DNA of 64,000 nucleotides, from assembly GCF_014201805.1 (NCBI RefSeq), contig NZ_JACHFK010000008.1, positions 1 to 64,000 on the forward strand, in the 5' to 3' direction. Below are positions 10,085 through 19,074 of the stretch, piece after piece; the first letter of the stretch is position 1; each line of letters opens with the position of its first letter. Source of the stretch: Deinococcus metalli. GTDB taxonomy: Bacteria; Deinococcota; Deinococci; Deinococcales; Deinococcaceae. The notes below the pieces were generated by a model. It did not search any database and had not been told where the DNA came from. It saw only the letters and a list, made by a program, of their open reading frames with translations. The translations under genes and the position numbers were made by a program.

Positions 10085-10864
10085 GTGCTGCCCGACACGC
10101 TGATCCTGCCCGAGGCGCTGCGCCGCGTGCTGCCCGCCGCCCGCTGGGAGCGCGTCACGCTGGGCCAGAGCGGCGCGGGCGTGTGGCGCAGCACCAAGTA
10201 CGTGGTGAAGGTGCAGGCGCGCGGCGCCCACCCCGTCGCCACCCTGCAGCAGGAACGCGAGCGCCTGCGCTGGCTGGCGGGCCGCGTGCCCGCGCCGCAG
10301 GTCGTGGGCTTCGAGGTCACGCCGGAGCACGAGTACCTCGCCATGACCCGGCTGCCCGGCATTCCCCTGAGCGACCCGGACGCCACGCTGCACCCCGAGC
10401 GGGTGGTGGACCTGCTGGCCCGCGCGCTGCGCGAACTGCACGCCCTGCCCATCCGCGAGTGCCCGTTCCGCATGACCCTGGACGTGACCCTGCGTCTGGG
10501 CCGCGAACACGTCGAGGCCGGCGTGGTGGACGAATCGGACTTCGACGAGGAGCGCCTGGGCCGGACGGCGACCAGCGTCTTCAACGAACTGGTGCGCACC
10601 CGGCCCGCCGCCGAGGATCTGGTCGTCACGCACGGCGACGCGTGCCTGCCCAACTTCATCCTGAACGGCGGCCTGATCGAGGGCGTGATCGACGTGGGCC
10701 GCGCCGGCATCGCGGACCGTCACGCGGACCTCGCCCTGGCGTGGCACAGCGCGCGGTTCAACCTGGGCGCGGAGTGGGGCGAGCGCCTGCTCGACGCGTA
10801 CGGCCGGGGCGCCGTGGACATGGACAAGATCGCGTACTACTGCGTGCTGGACGAGCTGTTCTGA
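10085..10864 (+). CDS. APH(3')-family aminoglycoside phosphotransferase-like kinase
   Basis: 259 residues, the usual length of APH(3') enzymes (about 264). Motifs in order: nucleotide loop [10 protein letters not shown] (26-35), ATP Lys in VVKVQ (Lys 42), catalytic loop HGDACLPN (183-190), metal-binding [11 protein letters not shown] (202-212), and the C-terminal YYCVLDELF that closes APH(3')-type proteins. These are the diagnostic residues for phosphorylation of the 3'-OH of kanamycin/neomycin. It is chromosomal, matches its neighbours in GC and has no mobile element nearby, so it looks resident. Activity on antibiotics is inferred, not shown. Confidence 0.88.
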   Translation: MLPDTLILPEALRRVLPAARWERVTLGQSGAGVWRSTKYVVKVQARGAHPVATLQQERERLRWLAGRVPAPQVVGFEVTPEHEYLAMTRLPGIPLSDPDATLHPERVVDLLARALRELHALPIRECPFRMTLDVTLRLGREHVEAGVVDESDFDEERLGRTATSVFNELVRTRPAAEDLVVTHGDACLPNFILNGGLIEGVIDVGRAGIADRHADLALAWHSARFNLGAEWGERLLDAYGRGAVDMDKIAYYCVLDELF

Positions 10865-10995
10865 CCCTGCGGGGGCCGCGGACGACCGGACGCGGCTTCA
10901 CTGCTCGGGGTCTGGTCGGGGTGGTGCGTGGCTGCACGCAGCATCCGTCCAGCCCGCTCCTGGGTGCTCCTTACGGTCTTTTCCCGGCCGTGCTC

Positions 10996-11001
10996 TAGCA
11001 T
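10996..11001 (+). promoter_or_regulatory. -10 box (TAGCAT), leaderless GTG start
   Basis: TAGCAT is 7 nt before the GTG at 11009. A TTACGG at 10971 could be a -35 at 19 nt. Confidence 0.55.
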
Positions 11002-11008
11002 CGCGGGC

Positions 11009-13351
11009 GTGCACTTCCTGGCCCGAGTCGTGACCCGCCATCCCTGGGCGACGCTGCTGGTGTGGGCGCTCGCCGCGCTGCTCAGCATTCCCTTCGCCGC
11101 CCGCGCGCCCGGCGCCCTGAGCGCCGGCCCCAGCACCCTGACCGACACCGAGAGCGCCCGCGTGACCCGGATTCTCAAGGACGAGTTCGGGGAGGCCGAC
11201 ACGAACACGGTGCTGCTGCTGACGCGCAGTTCGCCCTCCCTGAACACCCCGCAGGGTCAGGCCGCCTACGACGCCTTCGTGAGCGGCCTGGAGAAGGTGC
11301 CGGGCGTGACGCGCGTGGTGAGCGCCCAGGCCGGCGGAGCGCTCTCGACCCGCACGGCGGACGGCACGCAGGCCCTCACGCTGGCGCAGATTCCGCTGCT
11401 GGAGGGCGCGACCGAGACCCTGAGCCGCGTGCGCGCGTACGTGAAGACCGCAGATAGCGCCGCGCTGGACATCCGCGTGACCGGCGGGCAGGCCATCGCG
11501 GACGATTTCACGCAGTACGCCGAGTCCGACACCAAACGCAGCGAGTTCGCCGCGCTGCCGCTGATCGCGCTGCTGCTCGTGGTGGTGTTCGGCGCGCTGG
11601 TCGCCACCGGCCTGCCGCTGGTCGTGGGCGTGCTGAGCATCACGGTCGCCATGGCGGGCCTGTACGGCCTGACCCGCGTGACCGAGGTCAGCACCTTTGC
11701 CCAGAGCGTGATCACCATGCTCGGCCTGGGCGCGGGCATCGACTACGCGCTGCTGATGGTCAACCGCTTCCGCGAGGAGCTGAAGACGGGCGTCGGCGTC
11801 GCCGACCGAGCAGAGCGAGTCTCCGACAGCAGGCGTGGCCGGAGCGCAGACGATGACGGTGGTGTCCCGTCATCGTCGGAGCGGAGCGCCGCGCCCACGA
11901 CCGCTGCGGCCAGAGCGGACAGCGCGGCCGCCGCGTCCCGCACGGTACTCACGGCCGGGCGCAGCGTGCTGTTCAGCGGCTCGACCGTCGCCATCGCCAT
12001 GGCCGGATTGATCGTGCCGCCGGTGGACGTGATCCGCTCGCTGGGCATCGGCGGGGTGCTGGCCGTGCTGCTGACCGTGCTGGCGAGCGTCACGGCCCTG
12101 CCGGCGCTGTTCACGGTGCTGGGCGAGCGCGTGAATTCTCCGCGCGTGTTGAAGATCGGCTGGGCACAGGGCGGCGGGGCCAGCGAGGGCTGGACGGCCT
12201 TCGCGCGCCGCGTCACGGCCCGCCCGTGGCTGGGGCTGATCGGCGGCGCGGCCACGCTGCTGCTGCTCGCCATTCCGGCGTTCGGCATGCGCACCGGCTA
12301 CGCGGGCGCCTGGGGCCTGACACCCGGTCTGGAGAGCCGTGACGCCCTGGCCGACGTGCGGACGCTCGGCGCCGGCGGCCTGCTGAGCCAGTTCGAGGTG
12401 ATCCTCGACCTCCATGGGCAGCGGTATACGCCGTCGCAGCGTGCCACCTTCCAGACGACCGTGGGTGACCTGCGGGCCCTGCCCGGCGTGAAGGGCGTCC
12501 TGAGCCCCTTCGTGACGCGCGAGGACCTCGCGGGCGCCGGCGGCAGCAGCTCGGACGGGATCGCCGCCCTGAGCACCCTGACGCGGCGCTCCTTCAGCGC
12601 CGACCGCACGTACCTGCGCGTCACCGTCGTGCCCGACGACACCCTGAAGGCCGAGCAGATCCCGGCCTTCGAGGAGCGGCTGCGCGGTGTGCTGGACGCC
12701 AGCGGGTACCGGTATCTGCTGGGCGGCGCGCCCATCGGCGGGCAGGAGTGGAGCCGCGCCATCACCGGCACCCTGCCCACCGTGATCGCGGCCGTGTTCA
12801 TCGGCACCTTCCTGCTGCTGATGGTCGCGTTCCGCTCGCTGCTGATCCCGCTCAAGAGCATCCTGATGAACGCCCTGACTGTCGGAGCGGCGGTGGGCGT
12901 GGTCACGCTGGTCGTGCAGGACGGTTTCCTGGCCCGCGTCCTGGGCTTTCCGCAGGACGTCGGCGTGCTGGACGCCACGCTGCCGGTGCTGCTGTTCGCG
13001 GTGATGTTCGGCCTGAGCATGGACTACGAGATCTTCCTGCTCTCACGCGTGCAGGAGGAGTACCTCAAGCGGCGCGACAACGACGAGGCGATCGTGCAGG
13101 CGGTCGGGCACACCGCGCGGATCATCACGTCGGCGGCGGTGATCATGTTCATCGTCTTCGCCGCGTTCATCTTCGGGCGGGTGGTCGCCAGCATGAGCAT
13201 CGGCCTGGGCCTCGCCGTGGCCGTGATCCTCGACGCCACGCTGGTGCGCCTGATCCTGGTGCCCAGCTTCCTGAAACTTGCGGGCAAGTGGAACTGGTGG
13301 CTGCCCGCGTGGATGGACCGCCGGCTGCCGCATGTGCAGCTGGAGCACTGA
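11009..13351 (+). CDS. MMPL/RND-superfamily membrane transporter
   Basis: 780 residues. Two MMPL halves: TM1 near 10-28, periplasmic domain 30-190, a five-helix block to about 375, TM7 near 415-432, second periplasmic domain, and a final five-helix block from about 590. MMPL marks are [18 protein letters not shown] (first half) and [19 protein letters not shown] (second half). These transporters use the proton gradient to export lipids or drugs. Odd feature: the loop between [12 protein letters not shown] and [14 protein letters not shown] is about 38 residues longer than usual and coded partly by a perfect inverted repeat (11849-11877). GTG 11009 is chosen from the -10 box. No adaptor gene is adjacent. 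Confidence 0.9.
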   Translation: MHFLARVVTRHPWATLLVWALAALLSIPFAARAPGALSAGPSTLTDTESARVTRILKDEFGEADTNTVLLLTRSSPSLNTPQGQAAYDAFVSGLEKVPGVTRVVSAQAGGALSTRTADGTQALTLAQIPLLEGATETLSRVRAYVKTADSAALDIRVTGGQAIADDFTQYAESDTKRSEFAALPLIALLLVVVFGALVATGLPLVVGVLSITVAMAGLYGLTRVTEVSTFAQSVITMLGLGAGIDYALLMVNRFREELKTGVGVADRAERVSDSRRGRSADDDGGVPSSSERSAAPTTAAARADSAAAASRTVLTAGRSVLFSGSTVAIAMAGLIVPPVDVIRSLGIGGVLAVLLTVLASVTALPALFTVLGERVNSPRVLKIGWAQGGGASEGWTAFARRVTARPWLGLIGGAATLLLLAIPAFGMRTGYAGAWGLTPGLESRDALADVRTLGAGGLLSQFEVILDLHGQRYTPSQRATFQTTVGDLRALPGVKGVLSPFVTREDLAGAGGSSSDGIAALSTLTRRSFSADRTYLRVTVVPDDTLKAEQIPAFEERLRGVLDASGYRYLLGGAPIGGQEWSRAITGTLPTVIAAVFIGTFLLLMVAFRSLLIPLKSILMNALTVGAAVGVVTLVVQDGFLARVLGFPQDVGVLDATLPVLLFAVMFGLSMDYEIFLLSRVQEEYLKRRDNDEAIVQAVGHTARIITSAAVIMFIVFAAFIFGRVVASMSIGLGLAVAVILDATLVRLILVPSFLKLAGKWNWWLPAWMDRRLPHVQLEH
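11849..11877. repeat. Perfect inverted repeat inside the MMPL gene
   Basis: GACGATGACGG (11849-11859) and its exact complement CCGTCATCGTC (11867-11877) flank a 7-nt spacer. It lies in an in-frame insertion of roughly 115 bp (about 11790-11925) that codes for a polar loop rich in Ser, Ala, Arg and Asp. It resembles a small palindromic repeat element placed in frame; a family match cannot be tested here. Confidence 0.75.
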
Positions 13352-13361
13352 GAGGCTGGTT

Positions 13362-13979
13362 CTAGGAGCGCTTCGCCGTTCCCTGCTCGCGCCGGCGCCG
13401 GACGAACCACACGATGAGGGCCACGGCCGCCACGCCCACGATGATCTGGCTGGCCGGGCCGATGTACTCCTCGACCCGGTCGTAGTTCTCGCCCAGCGCG
13501 TAGCCGGCGCCCGCCAGGGCCGAGGCCCACAGCCCCGAGCCGATGGCGGAGTACAGCAGGAATGTCGGGAGCGGCATGTCCGACATGCCCGCCGGGAGGC
13601 TCAGCAGACTGCGGATGCCCGGCACCATCCGGCCGAACAGCACCGCCTTGGGGCCGTGCCGGTCGAACCACTCGTCGGCGCGCCGGACGTCCTTGCCGCT
13701 GATGGTGAGCCACTTGCCGTGCTTGTCGGCCCACGCGACCAGCCGCTCCTCGCTGAACACGCGGCCGACGTAGTACAGCGGCAGCGTGCCCAGGACGCTG
13801 CCCAGTGTGCCCATCACGATCACCAGCACCAGGCTGAGTTCCCCGCGCGACGCCGCGAAGCCCGCCGACGGCATGATCAGCTCGCTCGGAATGGGCGGGA
13901 AGAGGTTCTCCAGCACCATCAGCAGCAGAATGCCCGCGTAACCCAGGCTGTCCATGAGGCCCTGCACCCACTCGACCAT
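13362..13979 (-). CDS. DedA family membrane protein
   Basis: 205 residues. DedA signature features: ENLFPPIPSELIMPSAG near 24-40, GSVLGTLPLYYVGR at about 59-72, and the FGRMVPGIRSLLSLPAGMS segment at about 114-132 with the conserved Arg and Pro. Four to five membrane segments. DedA proteins are linked to lipid-carrier recycling and membrane homeostasis; some move undecaprenyl phosphate. Convergent with the MMPL gene, 10 bp apart. Leaderless start: TAGCCT 6 nt upstream. Confidence 0.92.
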   Translation of the reverse strand: MVEWVQGLMDSLGYAGILLLMVLENLFPPIPSELIMPSAGFAASRGELSLVLVIVMGTLGSVLGTLPLYYVGRVFSEERLVAWADKHGKWLTISGKDVRRADEWFDRHGPKAVLFGRMVPGIRSLLSLPAGMSDMPLPTFLLYSAIGSGLWASALAGAGYALGENYDRVEEYIGPASQIIVGVAAVALIVWFVRRRREQGTAKRS

Positions 13980-13985
13980 GTGTCC

Positions 13986-13991
13986 AGGCTA
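13986..13991 (-). promoter_or_regulatory. -10 box (TAGCCT), leaderless
   Basis: TAGCCT on the minus strand, 6 nt before the ATG at 13979. Confidence 0.6.
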
Positions 13992-14057
13992 CCGGGCCAG
14001 CCCGGGCGGGACGTCCTGCGGACGTTCACGTGGCCTTCTGACGGCGCAGGCCCACTC

Positions 14058-14063
14058 TAGACT
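14058..14063 (+). promoter_or_regulatory. -10 box (TAGACT), leaderless
   Basis: TAGACT is 6 nt before the ATG at 14070 of the HAD gene. Confidence 0.65.
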
Positions 14064-14069
14064 GCCGGC

Positions 14070-14732
14070 ATGACGTTTTCCCCGCGCGCCGTGATCTTCG
14101 ACTTCGACGGCACCATCCTGGACACCGAGAGCCGGGAATTCCTGCACTGGCAACAGCTGTACCGCGAGCACGGCCGCGAACTCGCCCTGAGCGAGTGGCA
14201 GCGCGGTATCGGCACATGGGGCGCCTTCGATCCGTGGGCGGGGCTGCCCGAGGCCGTGCAGGCCGACCGCGAGGCCGTGCACGCCCGCCTGCGCGACACG
14301 CTGCACGCGGACATTGCCGCGCAGGACGTGCGGCCCGGCGTGCGCGCCGTGCTGGAGGACGTGAAGGCGCGCGGGCTGGCGCTGGGCCTGGCGACCAGTT
14401 CTGACCGCGCGTGGGTGACCCGCTGGCTGTCGCAGCACGCGCTGCTGGACCTGTTCGGCGCGCTGGCGACCCGCGACGACGTGCGCCGCGTGAAACCCGA
14501 CCCGGAACTGTACGTGCTGGCCGCCGAGCGTCTGGGCGTACCGGCCGCCGAGTGCGTCGCCGTGGAGGACTCGTTCAACGGCGCGACCGCCGCCGTCGCG
14601 GCCGGGATGCGGGTGGTCGTGGTGCCGAACGACGTGACGCGCACCCAGCCCTTCCCGCCCGAGTGGGCGCGCCTGGACGACGGCTATGTGGACGGCCTGG
14701 ACGGCCTGCTGCGCGCCGCGCACGCGGACTGA
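14070..14732 (+). CDS. HAD-superfamily hydrolase (beta-phosphoglucomutase/phosphatase-like)
   Basis: 220 residues. HAD motif [11 protein letters not shown] (11-20), motif II LATSSD (about 107-112), motif III Lys in VKPDP, and motif [13 protein letters not shown] are all present. The alpha-helical cap between motifs I and II is the subclass IA type seen in beta-phosphoglucomutase and pseudouridine/sugar-phosphate phosphatases. Substrate unknown. The gene is single, with its own leaderless promoter. Confidence 0.9.
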   Translation: MTFSPRAVIFDFDGTILDTESREFLHWQQLYREHGRELALSEWQRGIGTWGAFDPWAGLPEAVQADREAVHARLRDTLHADIAAQDVRPGVRAVLEDVKARGLALGLATSSDRAWVTRWLSQHALLDLFGALATRDDVRRVKPDPELYVLAAERLGVPAAECVAVEDSFNGATAAVAAGMRVVVVPNDVTRTQPFPPEWARLDDGYVDGLDGLLRAAHAD

Positions 14733-14826
14733 CGCGCGGCGGCGTTCTGCGGCGCTGGACAGCCGGGAGCCCGGATGTGGCATCATGCGAAACGTTCACA
14801 ATCTCGGTTCCCTGGAGGCACACACC

Positions 14827-15843
14827 ATGACCACCTACCGTCAACTGGGCCGCAGCGGCCTGCACCTGTTCCCGCTGGGTCTGGGCACCATGCAGTTCGG
14901 CTGGTCCGCCGACGAGGCCGCGTCGCAGAGTATCCTCGACCACTACGTCGGCGCGGGCGGCAACTTCATCGACACCGCCGACATCTACACCATGTGGACG
15001 GCCGGCAACCCCGGCGGCATCTCCGAGGAGATCATCGGCCGCTGGATGAAGGACCGCGGGAACCGTGACGACCTCGTGATCGCCACCAAGGTGCGCGGCG
15101 CGATGGGCGAGTTCGGCAAGGAAGGCCGCTCGACCATCAAGCAGCGTGAGGGCCTGTCGCGCCGCTGGATCCTGAAGGCCTGCGAGGACAGCCTGCGCCG
15201 GCTCCAGACCGACCACATCGACCTGTATCAGGTGCACTGGATCGATGCACTGGTGCCCATCGAGGAAACGCTGTCGGCCCTGACGGACCTGGTGCGCCGC
15301 GGCTACGTGCGCTACCTGGGGTGCAGCAACTACAGCGCGTGGCGGCTCATGCAGGCCCTGTGGGTCAGCGACACGCGGCACCTGGAGCGCTTCGTGAGCA
15401 TCCAGCCGGAGTACTCGCTGCTGTCGCCCACCCGCGCGAACTTCGAGCGCGAACTCCAGCGGGTGTGCGTGGAGTACGGTCTGGGCGTGGTGCCGTGGAG
15501 CCCGCTGGGCGGCGGCCTGCTGACCGGCAAGTACCGCCGCGGCCAGCCGCTGCCGGACTCGGTGCGGGCGGGCGAGGCCGGCCACCGTCTGACCGAGCAG
15601 AACGACGCCATCATCGGCACGCTGGAGACGGTGGCCGCGCGCCACGGGGCCAAGCCCGCGCAGGTGGCGCTGGCGTGGCTGCTCCAGACGCCCGCCATGA
15701 CCGCGCCCATCATCGGCGCGAACTCGGTGGCGCAGCTCGACGACCTGCTCGGCACCCTGACCCTGACGCTGACCCCGGAGGACGTGGCCGAGATCAACAC
15801 TGCCAGCGACTGGGAGCGCGCCCGCACCGAACGCGAGAACTGA
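14827..15843 (+). CDS. Aldo/keto reductase
   Basis: 338 residues, NADPH-dependent TIM-barrel oxidoreductase. Catalytic tetrad: Asp and Tyr in FIDTADIY, Lys in IATKV, His in YQVHW. NADP-binding C-terminus has [13 protein letters not shown]. The form matches the YajO/IolS-like AKR branch acting on aldehydes and ketones. GGAGG at 14815-14819 gives a 7-nt spacing to the ATG, so unlike many neighbours it has a normal leader. A terminator-like hairpin follows the stop. Confidence 0.92.
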   Translation: MTTYRQLGRSGLHLFPLGLGTMQFGWSADEAASQSILDHYVGAGGNFIDTADIYTMWTAGNPGGISEEIIGRWMKDRGNRDDLVIATKVRGAMGEFGKEGRSTIKQREGLSRRWILKACEDSLRRLQTDHIDLYQVHWIDALVPIEETLSALTDLVRRGYVRYLGCSNYSAWRLMQALWVSDTRHLERFVSIQPEYSLLSPTRANFERELQRVCVEYGLGVVPWSPLGGGLLTGKYRRGQPLPDSVRAGEAGHRLTEQNDAIIGTLETVAARHGAKPAQVALAWLLQTPAMTAPIIGANSVAQLDDLLGTLTLTLTPEDVAEINTASDWERARTEREN

Positions 15844-15864
15844 GGGCAGAGCGCGTGTCGGGGA

Positions 15865-15897
15865 CTGGCCGGGGACGACCCGGCCGGTTCTCTTTGC
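15865..15897 (+). terminator. Probable intrinsic terminator after the aldo/keto reductase gene
   Basis: GGCCGGG (15867-15873) pairs with CCCGGCC (15879-15885) around a 5-nt loop, extended by two more pairs at the base, then TTCTCTTT. Lies 20 nt after the stop. Confidence 0.65.
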
Positions 15898-15949
15898 TGC
15901 GTGTCAAGACTGAGAAGGTGCTCCGGACGGAACGGACCAGCCGGGCCGG

Positions 15950-15955
15950 TAGAAT
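15950..15955 (+). promoter_or_regulatory. -10 box (TAGAAT)
   Basis: TAGAAT lies 44 nt before the ATG at 16000, giving a short leader with a GAGG ribosome site. The -35 is not clear. Confidence 0.4.
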
Positions 15956-15999
15956 GCGGACCTGTCCTTCCGCCCACCCTGCCCGGCCCGAGGTCTTCC

Positions 16000-16299
16000 A
16001 TGTTCAGCCTGTTCCGTAAGAAAGCCCCCGCCAATCCGTACGTGAAGCAGGACGACCAGCAGACCTTCCGCGTGCGGGTGCGGACCCGCCCGCACGGCGA
16101 CGTGGTCGAGTTCCGCTTCACGAAGAGTGCGCACATCGGCATCGACGACGACGGCAACCACATCTTCCGCAAGCCGGTGGTGTCGCCCCGGCACTTCGAC
16201 AAGGGCGAACTGACCGTGCACTTCGACCGCAACTACACCGTGACCGGGACGGACGGCGAGAACGTGGACTTCATCCCCGTGGCCGAGTGGGAGGACTGA
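16000..16299 (+). CDS. Small protein of unknown function
   Basis: 99 residues. Basic N-terminus (MFSLFRKKAPANPYV), then alternating strands (TFRVRVRTRPHGDVVEFRFT, IGIDDDGNHIFRKPVVSPR, LTVHFDRNYTVTG) suggesting a small beta-sandwich or barrel. No family recognised. Start chosen at the ATG with GAGG about 7-8 nt upstream rather than an in-frame ATG at 15901 that precedes the -10 box. The stop lies inside a hairpin shared with the convergent PIG-L gene. Confidence 0.7.
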   Translation: MFSLFRKKAPANPYVKQDDQQTFRVRVRTRPHGDVVEFRFTKSAHIGIDDDGNHIFRKPVVSPRHFDKGELTVHFDRNYTVTGTDGENVDFIPVAEWED

Positions 16300-16312
16300 G
16301 GAGGCTCAGTCC
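16293..16312. terminator. Hairpin between convergent genes
   Basis: A perfect 8-bp stem (16293-16300 with 16305-16312) with a GAGG loop overlaps the stop codon of the plus-strand gene and lies 8 nt from the end of the minus-strand gene. There is no T-run on either side, so termination is only suggested. Confidence 0.4.
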
Positions 16313-16319
16313 AGGGCGT

Positions 16320-17006
16320 TCAGTTCAGTCCGACCTCGTGGAAGGTCTCGGTCGTGATGCGTTCCGGGAACTTGCGGATGAAGTCCACGGTGCTCAGCGC
16401 CTGCGAGCGGTGGCACGCGATGGCCTGCAACTTGCGCGTGATGTACGGCGTGACGTCGTGGCGCGTGTTGGGCCGCAGCCACAGCGCGCGCAGCTCCTCG
16501 TTCTCGGGCGGGGTGTCGCTGGCGTAGTACCACAGCCGGGGCCGCTCGCCCTCTGGCAGGCGGTCCCACGCGGCCTTCGCCAGCCGGTGGGTGGTCACGT
16601 GGTCCGGGTGGCCGTTGCTGCCGTTGGGCGGAAAGGTCAGCAGGATCTCCGGGCGGTACGTGCTCAGGGCGCGCCACGCCACGTCGACCAGCGTCTCGAA
16701 CGGCTGATCCCTGAGGGACTTGTCCGGGAAGTGGTGGTGCTCGAACACGCTGCCCGCGTGGACGGCCTCTGGCCGGGTCAGGCCGATCACGTCCAGCGCG
16801 GCGCCCAGTTCCACCTCGCGCAGCCGCGCCAGCTCCTCGGGCGTGTCGCACAGGCCCAGCGTCCGGCCCGCCTCGCCGCGCGTGAGGGTCACCAGCCCGC
16901 AGGCGTCCCCGGCCTCCAGATGGCGCATCAGGGTGCCGGACGCGCCGTAGACCTCGTCGTCGGGATGCGGCACGATCAGCAGCAGCTTCAGGCGCGTGTC
17001 GGTCAT
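16320..17006 (-). CDS. PIG-L/LmbE family deacetylase, BshB-like candidate
   Basis: 228 residues. Zinc motif PHPDDE (about 14-19) and the distal GHPDH are intact. The segments YGASGTLMRH, RGEAGRTLG and LARLREVELGAALDVIG follow the pattern of N-acetylglucosaminyl-malate deacetylases of bacillithiol synthesis (BshB2 type). Deinococcus makes bacillithiol, so that role is plausible, but PIG-L enzymes act on several GlcNAc compounds. Leaderless: TATCCT 7 nt before the ATG; the in-frame start further upstream (17057) would precede the promoter. Confidence 0.85.
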   Translation of the reverse strand: MTDTRLKLLLIVPHPDDEVYGASGTLMRHLEAGDACGLVTLTRGEAGRTLGLCDTPEELARLREVELGAALDVIGLTRPEAVHAGSVFEHHHFPDKSLRDQPFETLVDVAWRALSTYRPEILLTFPPNGSNGHPDHVTTHRLAKAAWDRLPEGERPRLWYYASDTPPENEELRALWLRPNTRHDVTPYITRKLQAIACHRSQALSTVDFIRKFPERITTETFHEVGLN

Positions 17007-17013
17007 GTCCCGG

Positions 17014-17019
17014 AGGATA
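17014..17019 (-). promoter_or_regulatory. -10 box (TATCCT), leaderless
   Basis: TATCCT on the minus strand, 7 nt before the ATG at 17006. Confidence 0.6.
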
Positions 17020-17086
17020 GTGCGCCCGGCGCAGGGAGCGCCCTGTGCTAAGCCCACTGGCCGATGCGTCCCCGCGCCGGCCGGGT

Positions 17087-17092
17087 CACCAT
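17087..17092 (+). promoter_or_regulatory. Possible -10 box (CACCAT) of the GNAT cluster
   Basis: CACCAT is 6 nt before the ATG at 17099. The first base departs from TANNNT; the placement matches other leaderless genes here. Confidence 0.3.
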
Positions 17093-17098
17093 GACGCC

Positions 17099-18109
17099 AT
17101 GAGTGCTCCCACGCCGCCCGCGACCTTCGTGCTCCGCGACCCCCGAGTGCCGGACGACTACGGGCCGATGGCCGCCGTTCTGCGGGTGTGCCAGCCGGAC
17201 TGGCCGGTCACGCCCGAGGACCTGGAGCGCGAGGACCGCACGCGTGACCCGGCGCTGTACCAGACGCGCGTGGTGGCGGAGCAGGACGGCCGGATCGTCG
17301 GGGTGGGCGGCGCCGGGCACGACGACCGCTCCTTCGAGGAGTGGCGCTACTGGGGCGGGGTGAACGTGCACCCGGACGCGCGCGGCCAGGGCATCGGCTC
17401 GGCGCTGTATGACGAGCTGCTGCGGCGCCTCACGGCGCGCGGCGCGCGGGAACTGCGGACCGGCAGCAGCGACCGCCCACACGACGCGCCGGGCCGCGCC
17501 TTCCTGGAAAGGCGGGGCTTCGCGCCCGCGTGGGAGCGCTACGAATCGCGGATCGACACCCGCACGCTGGACCTCGCGTCCCTGGACGGCGTGCTGGCGC
17601 AGGTGGAGGCGCAGGGCGTGCAGCTGCGCTCGCTGACGGACCTGGCCGGCGACCCGGAGCGTGACCGCAAACTGTGGGAACTCGACTGGCTGCTGTTTCA
17701 GGACATCCCGATGGGCACCGTGTTCACGAAAAAGGCCATGGAGCAGTGGGTGACGGAGGAACTGGGCGACCCGCACCTCGCGCCGGAGCTGTCCTTCGTG
17801 GCCGTGCGCCCGGGTGCGGACGATCCGCTGACGGGCGACTACGTGGGCTACTCCACGCTGGGGCGTAGCGAGCCCGGCCAGTACTACATCGGCATGACCG
17901 GCGTGCTGCGCTCCGGGCGCGGCCGGGGGATCGCCAAGGCGCTGAAGGTCGCGGCCATGCGCGCCCTGCAGGCGCAGGGGGGCGGGGTCATCAAGACCTT
18001 CAACGACCCGCCGAACACGGCCATGCTGGGCATGAACGCGGCCCTGGGTTTCGTGCGCACCGCCACCCGCTACCGCTACGAGAAGCGCCTGGACGGTGAC
18101 TCCGCGTGA
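17099..18109 (+). CDS. Tandem-domain GNAT acetyltransferase (1 of 3)
   Basis: 336 residues holding two GNAT folds. The N-terminal acetyl-CoA site is VNVHPDARGQGIGSALYDEL (about 82-101); the second is GVLRSGRGRGIAKALKVAAM (about 270-289), followed by FNDPPNTAMLGMNAALGF, the C-terminal GNAT signature. The two-domain build is like mycothiol synthase MshD, but mycothiol is not made by this group. First of three coupled genes of the same build; the stop overlaps the GTG of the next. Substrates unknown. Confidence 0.85.
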   Translation: MSAPTPPATFVLRDPRVPDDYGPMAAVLRVCQPDWPVTPEDLEREDRTRDPALYQTRVVAEQDGRIVGVGGAGHDDRSFEEWRYWGGVNVHPDARGQGIGSALYDELLRRLTARGARELRTGSSDRPHDAPGRAFLERRGFAPAWERYESRIDTRTLDLASLDGVLAQVEAQGVQLRSLTDLAGDPERDRKLWELDWLLFQDIPMGTVFTKKAMEQWVTEELGDPHLAPELSFVAVRPGADDPLTGDYVGYSTLGRSEPGQYYIGMTGVLRSGRGRGIAKALKVAAMRALQAQGGGVIKTFNDPPNTAMLGMNAALGFVRTATRYRYEKRLDGDSA

Positions 18110-19074
18110 CTGCCGGGGTGATCCGCGAGGCGACGGACGCCGACATCCCGGCCCTGGTAGAGATCATGAACGAGGTCAATCCTGCGCGTCCGTGGACGCC
18201 GCAGACACTCGAGCACGAGACCCACTTCCTCCGGACCCACCCGCTGGGCCTGCACCTGGCGCAGTGGATCGTGGAGGACGCCGGGCAGCCGGTCGCCACG
18301 GCCGCCGCCCTGCAGTTCGCCGGGATGTACCACCCGGACCGCTACCACGCGGAGGTGATGGTGCGGCCCGCCGCGGAGCGCCGCGGCATCGGCACGGCGC
18401 TCGCGGCCACGCTGGACGCCCACCTGCGGGCGCGCGGAGCCCGCGAGGTGCTGGCCGGCGCGTACGAGGACCAGCCGCACGCGCTGGCGTTCCTGACCAC
18501 GCGCGGCTTCACCGAGGCCATGCGCGTGTGGGACAACGTCCTCGACCTGCAGGGCTTCGATCCGGCCGCATGGACCGGGCAGGGCGCGCTGCCCGCCGGG
18601 GTGCGCGTGCTCTCGTACGCGCAGCTGGAGGCGGAACTCGGGCCGGACGCCGCGCTGCGCGCCTATTACGACGGCTTCCACGAGGCCCGCGCGGACGTGC
18701 CCCGCACCGGTGACGCGACCGAGCTGACCCTGGACGACTTCCGCCAGCGCTTCGACAACCCCGCGATGTTCCCGGAGGGCATGCTGCTGGCCGTCACGGA
18801 CGCCGGTGAGGTCGTGGCGGTCTCGGAGCTGTGGCGCTGGACCAGCGATCCCCGGCGGCTGGACACCGGCCTGACCGGCACGCGCCGCGCGTGGCGCCGC
18901 CGGGGCCTGGCGCTGGCGCTGAAACTCGCGGCGATCCGTGTGGCCCTCGCGCACGGCGCCGCCGAGATCTGGACCGGTAACGCCACCACCAACGCGCCCA
19001 TGCTCGCCATCAACGAGCGCCTGGGCTTCCGGCCGCGCCCGGCCTTCATCGAGATGAAGTGGGGGGGCGTGTGA
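18106..19074 (+). CDS. Tandem-domain GNAT acetyltransferase (2 of 3)
   Basis: 322 residues, two GNAT folds. First acetyl-CoA site VRPAAERRGIGTALAATLDA (about 86-105); second GTRRAWRRRGLALALKLAAI, then NATTNAPMLAINERLGF. GTG start overlaps the previous stop (GTGA), and its own stop overlaps the next GTG in the same way, so the three are one transcript. The C-terminal domain is clearly paralogous to its neighbours; the N-terminal domain is more divergent. Confidence 0.85.
   Translation: MTAGVIREATDADIPALVEIMNEVNPARPWTPQTLEHETHFLRTHPLGLHLAQWIVEDAGQPVATAAALQFAGMYHPDRYHAEVMVRPAAERRGIGTALAATLDAHLRARGAREVLAGAYEDQPHALAFLTTRGFTEAMRVWDNVLDLQGFDPAAWTGQGALPAGVRVLSYAQLEAELGPDAALRAYYDGFHEARADVPRTGDATELTLDDFRQRFDNPAMFPEGMLLAVTDAGEVVAVSELWRWTSDPRRLDTGLTGTRRAWRRRGLALALKLAAIRVALAHGAAEIWTGNATTNAPMLAINERLGFRPRPAFIEMKWGGV

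Noticed and set aside
10085..10864. APH(3') gene as a recently acquired resistance cassette
   Set aside because: GC, codon use and leaderless promoter match the neighbours, and no insertion sequence or integron part is near.
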